A stretch of DNA of 64,000 bases. It comes from Jacaranda mimosifolia (taxonomy: Eukaryota; Streptophyta; Magnoliopsida; Lamiales; Bignoniaceae). How positions within the stretch are numbered: the stretch's first letter is position 1; each line of letters starts with the position of its first letter. Position numbers and translations under genes: made by a program. Positions 59,960 through 64,000 of this stretch are shown piece by piece. The stretch lies in the NCBI GenBank assembly GCA_018894105.1, contig CM032117.1, forward strand, positions 37,242,501 through 37,306,500. The letters run 5' to 3'. The notes beneath the pieces were generated by a model. That model was given only the letters and a program-made list of their open reading frames with translations. It searched no databases and was not told the DNA's origin.

Positions 59960-62156
59960 TGAAGGTGTGTGCAGCACTAGGATCCAAACATTCTTAAAAA
60001 ATATTGAATGTAACTAGCCCATATACATCCCCAAGGATCAAGACATCCATAGGAATCAGATTTATTGAAGGGAAATACCTTGATGTCAACGTAAAAATCA
60101 AGCCTAAGAAAAACTCTCTCAACCATTGAAGAAGCTTCTCACTAGCGCAACAGGATCACCACCGATTTTCCCTTAGTTAGACTTCTCCTTTTAGGCTGAA
60201 AACTTTACTGGAATGTCACCACACCTTGAGAATAACACACTCCAAAAATCAGTCGAAATACAACACCAAAAGGCCTCCCAGAACTCAACCTAAATAGTAG
60301 CCAAAAACTGCCTCAAACAAGAGCAATAGCAACCAAATGGTTAGCCTCTAATGAAATAGTCCACACACCATAGTTAGGACCTATTGTCTAAAATATGGCT
60401 AGATATATTTGCAGAGAAGGGAGAACAGGCGGATTGGAAATGGAGGTGGAAGAGGAAGAGGTTGGAGAGAATAATGGGATGCTAACAATTAGATACCCAC
60501 TATCCAAGTGTGTTGGGAGAATAATTGACACCTAGCAATGCCTCACCATAGGGTCACCCTCTATCCTCCTATATCTATATATAGGAATCACACACCATCC
60601 TCAAGGAGAGGGTGCCAAGTGTCCATGCCAAGGTGGCAACTAACAATTAGTGTTAATGCGAATTTGAATGTCACTTAGAATTTGCATTTCATCTAATGAA
60701 ATGTCTTCCAAATGAATTCTAATTCTATATTAAATATATCCTTCATTTAATAATATTCTCCAAAATAAACTCTCCAATTTTAATTAAATTAAATAATTTA
60801 ATTAAATTAATAATCCTTTTGACTTAACTCTTAAGTCAAAAGTGCTTAACTTTTTAAACTAGTCAAAATTAATTTAACTCTTAAATTAACTTGACCAATT
60901 AATAGTCATGTGTCATCAATTAATTAACTCTTAATTAATTAATCTTAATTTAACTCTTAAATTAAATTGGCCAATTTAACTCCTAATTTTCACTTTCTTC
61001 AAATTCGGTCATCAATTTTCTAACTCTTATAAAATTATCCTTCTTTCAATAGGTCATGCTATTGGCTTTGTGTGTGACCCATTAGGTTTTACCATTCATT
61101 GGACATGAGCTCACAACTCCTTGTGACTTATGGAATACCAAATATTCACATTAGCTTAAACTCCTTTAAACAAAGCAACTCCATTCAATTAATCTCATTA
61201 ATTGAAGAGTACCAAATCTCCATGGTCGATGTCCAACCTCAAGCTTATAGAACCCAACTGATTAGCCGAAGTAAGTGCTCTTGAAGAACCATTCTAGCAT
61301 TACATGTACCATGCAAATACGGTCATTCTGTCTCCTATCTCCGGAAAGAGGCCCAAGGCAAGATATTAGTAGCTCCCTAATAGCCTCAATACTATGCTTT
61401 TATTCTCAATGTTCGATTCTCTTAGTGACCTCACTTTGGAAACACATTTTCAAATTGTCACATCACTTTGCGCAAGGATTTCTTGGAATTGATCATTATA
61501 AAATGCATAGGAGATTCACTCACCCTTCACAAAAGTGAGTCAGATTCCTTTTTAGATCTCACAAACCTCTATGCCTAATAGCTCATGCCTAATCTCAACC
61601 TAAGTGGCCTGCTAAGTGACCAAAAAAGAGTCAAAGCATAAGGACCAAACACAAGGTTACTATGGATTCTCAGGTCAAATGACTAATAATATGTACTAGC
61701 GTAAGCTGGAGAAGTTGTCACTACCGACTTGCCACTTTGGCTATCTAGTGGATTCTCTGGGTAGGCCTTCGATGCCTTGCTCTCTAACAAGCACCTACTA
61801 ATATGTATCCATATCACATATGGGATTGCTCATGGAATGAAGCAACATCTAATCCTTGGATTTATACATCGTTAGTGCAAGTCTATCCGGATCTTAGATG
61901 CCTTATTTCATAAGATCCTATGAATTAGAAGATTTAAGATCATGATCATGTAAAACTTATTCCATGATCACCATACAATGCGTGATCAAGTACCGTAGTC
62001 TAATGTGATCTAAAGGCTATATCCAAATACCAATGAAGCAAATAATGAGCATACGACGAAGATGGTCATATAATGAATATCATTCAATCAAGATTATCTT
62101 AGAAGGAAATAGTTTACAAGGCAAATCTAATTATCTTGCGGGGTACTATTCCAACA
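59960..62156 (-). repeat. 3' LTR of copia element F
   Basis: On the minus strand it runs from TGTTGGAATAGTACCCC (62156) to ...GCACACACCTTCA (59960), 2197 bp. The U3 motif array is at 60785-60985 and a TATA-like TATATATAGATATAGG tract is at about 60572-60588. No coding content is seen. Confidence 0.87.
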
Positions 62157-62170
62157 ATTTTCCACTTGCC

Positions 62171-62700
62171 CTAAAGCCAACGCCTCATGGCCTTGAGACC
62201 TATCTTCTCAAGATGTCCTTCAAAGACCTTTTGCGATAGGGGTTTAGTCAATGGATCTGCTATATTCTCTTCCGAGGCAACTCTCTCCACTCGAATGTCA
62301 CCTCTATCAATGATCTCCCGAATCAAGTGATATCGCCTCAAAGTGTGCTTGGATCGTTGATGAGATCTTGGCTCTTTAGCTTGCACTACCACCCTATTTT
62401 TGTCACAGAAGAAAACTACTGGCTCAGCTATGCTAGGCACCACGTTCAACTCTTGAATGACAATTTTCATCCAGACACCTTCCTTTGCAACTTCTGAAGC
62501 TGCAATATATTCTGTCTCTATAGTAGAATTAGCCGTGGTATCTTACTTGGAACTTTTCCAACTCACCGCGCCACCATTGAGGTCATCTATATCGGATTGG
62601 AAACTAGAATTTGAAAACCCCTTGAGTTCCAATTCTCTACTGTTGTATACCAAAAACATGTCCTTAGTCCTTCTTAAGTACTTAAGGATTGCTTTTACAA
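62171..62700 (-). pseudogene. copia RNase H (element F)
   Basis: The C-terminal half is open at 62470-62171 and reads like an intact family member: NVVPSIAEPVVFFCDKNR, QAKEPRSHQRSKHTLRRYH, ENIADPLTKPLS. Before it, in another frame, come GGAVSWKSSK near 62570 and ETEYIAASEVAKEGVW near 62520-62480, where the catalytic Glu of the EAEY block is present. A stop (SK-stop-DTT) near 62545 breaks the frame. It degrades the RNA strand of the hybrid in a working element. Confidence 0.85.
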
Positions 62701-63650
62701 TCATCCAATAACTCTCACCAGGATCGGATTAGAACCTACTCGTAACACTTAGTGAGTGTACCACGTCCAGTCTTGTACATTGAACTGCATATATTATGCT
62801 TCCAATGGCAAATGCATAAGGTAAGTGGGAAGAAATTTGTCTCTCGTCTTCAGTCTTGGGGGCCATAGACTTGGAAAAACAGGTGCCATGTCCCATGGGA
62901 AGAAATCCTCTCTTGGATTCTTTCATACTAAACCTCTTTACTATCTTGTCAATGTACGGGATTTGGTAAAGCCCCAACATCCTCTTCAATCTATCTCTAT
63001 AGATATGTATTCCTAATACGTAGGATGCTTCTCCCAAATCCTTCATAGAGAATTGTGTAGATAACCATGCTTTAGTACACTATAATATTCCTACCTAATG
63101 AGAAGGATGTCATTGACATAAACCACAATAAACTGTACACCACTCCTACTAGCCTTCATATACACACATGGTTCATACACATTTTTGACTATCTTGCCAA
63201 AATATATGTTCCAACTTTGAGACGCTTGTTTGAGTCCATAAATGGATCTCTAGAGTTTGCAAGCCTTTTACTCACTCTTCTTGGATGTAAAATCTTGTGG
63301 TTGCTCTATATAGATTTCTTCTTCAATGTCTCCATTGAGAAAAATAGTTTTCACATCCATTTGCTATATCTCATAGTCATAATATGCGGCTATGGCAAGT
63401 AGAATTCGAATGGACTTAGACATAGCGACTAGTAAAAAGGTTTTTTCAAAATCAATACCAGGTCTTTGAGTGTAATCTTTTGCTACTAATCGAGCCTTGA
63501 AGGTCATTACCTCTCCATTAACTCTTAGCTTTCGCTTATAGATCCACTTGCAACCAACAAAAACTTTTCCCTCCGATGGATCTAGCAAAATCCATACTTT
63601 GTTGGAGTACATGGAGTCCATTTTGGATCTCATGGCGTTAAGCTAATGTC
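62701..63650 (-). pseudogene. copia reverse transcriptase (element F)
   Basis: An open stretch at 63633-63364 begins the RVT_2 domain (GCKWIYKRKLRVNGEV, FKARLVAKDYTQRPGIDFE). The middle carries NGDIEEEIYIEQP-like coding near 63340-63300, SIYGLKQASQSWN near 63250-63210, and the active-site strand VVYVNDILLI near 63135-63105, where YVDD has become YVND by one G to A change. The end is open at 63046-62729 (DLGEASYVLGIHIYRDR, YAVQCTRLDVVHSLS). Only a few stops and frame changes separate the parts. Confidence 0.87.
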
Positions 63651-64000
63651 CCGAGTCTATGTCCAATATAACTTTCTCATAGGTCTTCGCATCAATATTT
63701 GATTGGCCTGTCTCATGAAGAAATCCGAACCTTTCAGGTTGTTTCTTAATTCAGTCCAACCTTCTCAGAGGTTGTGTATGAGGCTTTTGTTGCTCACTTG
63801 TTTCCACTATCTATGGGATTTGATGATCAACTTCATCAAGTTCAACAATAACGTCATTTCTATCCAATAGAATTTTTTTTTCCAAAATAGTAGCGTTCCT
63901 CAAAACAAACACCCATTGTTCCGAGGGATCATAAAAGTAATAACTCATAACTCTCTTAGGTATCCCGCAAACTTGCACAAGGTGGATCTACTATCCAACT
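63651..64000 (-). pseudogene. copia region between integrase core and reverse transcriptase (element F)
   Basis: On the minus strand from 64000 the pattern of the integrase end appears (KFAGYP-like with YYFYDPSEQ near 63950), then FLRNATILEKK-like near 63900, then an acidic and Gln-rich linker. The same order is seen at 34900-35100 in copy C. It is broken by stops. Confidence 0.65.

Larger units (their letters stand above)
39308..64000 (+). mobile_element. Ty3/gypsy element M, pol-less, interrupted by three copia insertions, right end outside window
   Basis: 5' LTR 39308-45820 (split by copia D), PBS 45825, leader 45837-46598 and 57216-57480 (split by copia E), gag about 57480-58700, PPT 58873-58884, 3' LTR from 58889 (split by copia F at 59960). 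The two LTR starts share GTGGGCATAAAATTTTCATT and the following 300 bp. Only a few hundred bases lie between the gag zinc knuckle and the PPT, so pol is missing. The element is a non-autonomous derivative or a deletion product. Confidence 0.82.
59960..64000 (-). mobile_element. Ty1/copia element F, right part outside window
   Basis: Read on the minus strand from the right edge: end of integrase region and linker, reverse transcriptase, RNase H, a PPT (62170-62157, GGCAAGTGGAAAAT), then a complete 3' LTR 62156-59960. The reading frames are less broken than in copies A, C and E, which suggests a younger insertion. It lies in the 3' LTR of gypsy M. The 5 bp next to its end are CAACT (59955-59959), so the other target copy is expected beyond the window. 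Confidence 0.87.

Noticed and set aside
1..64000. tRNA genes, a CRISPR array, or an undescribed multi-gene system
   Set aside because: No cloverleaf, no spacer array and no set of intact neighbouring genes was found; all coding signals are explained by broken mobile elements and one protease-like remnant.

Overview
This window is plant nuclear repetitive DNA with no intact host gene. The evidence is a Ty1/copia family with 2.2-kb LTRs and primer-binding sites matching initiator-Met tRNA, chromovirus-like Ty3/gypsy elements with LTRs of about 3-3.5 kb, a CACTA (En/Spm) element, Mutator-like and hAT-like DNA transposons, and a decayed nuclear copy of the plastid 16S rRNA gene. The bases are AT-rich and every coding region is broken. 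The species cannot be read from the sequence.

Left part (1-24141): one minus-strand copia element, called A here, runs off the left edge. Its order from the edge is RNase H, reverse transcriptase, integrase, protease/gag, long leader, PBS and 5' LTR. A solo LTR of the same family (4424-6614, TSD CCTTG) sits in its leader. A 12.1-kb CACTA element (7699-19844, TSD AAT) sits 13 bp inside the end of its LTR. A gypsy LTR with a short internal stub (10210-14220) lies inside the CACTA element. A second gypsy LTR (20989-23893, minus) splits the copia LTR further out.

Middle part (24142-39307): a decayed DUF1985/Ulp1-protease-like gene comes first, then a tandem array of units of about 420-460 bp. 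A Mutator-like element (27732-29378) and a gypsy solo LTR (29717-32768) have entered this array. Next are a plus-strand copia remnant C (32813-36955) carrying a small hAT-like element, an inverted copia LTR fragment, and the plastid rrn16 copy (38285-39307).

Right part (39308-64000): a gypsy element M has a 5' LTR, PBS and leader, a broken gag, a PPT and a 3' LTR, but almost no pol. It was hit three times by the same copia family: D (39629-42901) in the 5' LTR, E (46599-57215, itself nested and partly duplicated) in the leader, and F (59960 to the right edge, minus) in the 3' LTR.

The genes do not form a working system. What is readable is the order of insertions and several LTR features shared between copies: a short motif array in the copia U3, and splice-like signals plus a hairpin in the gypsy LTRs. 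Copy comparisons were made by eye. No percentage identities or ages were computed.
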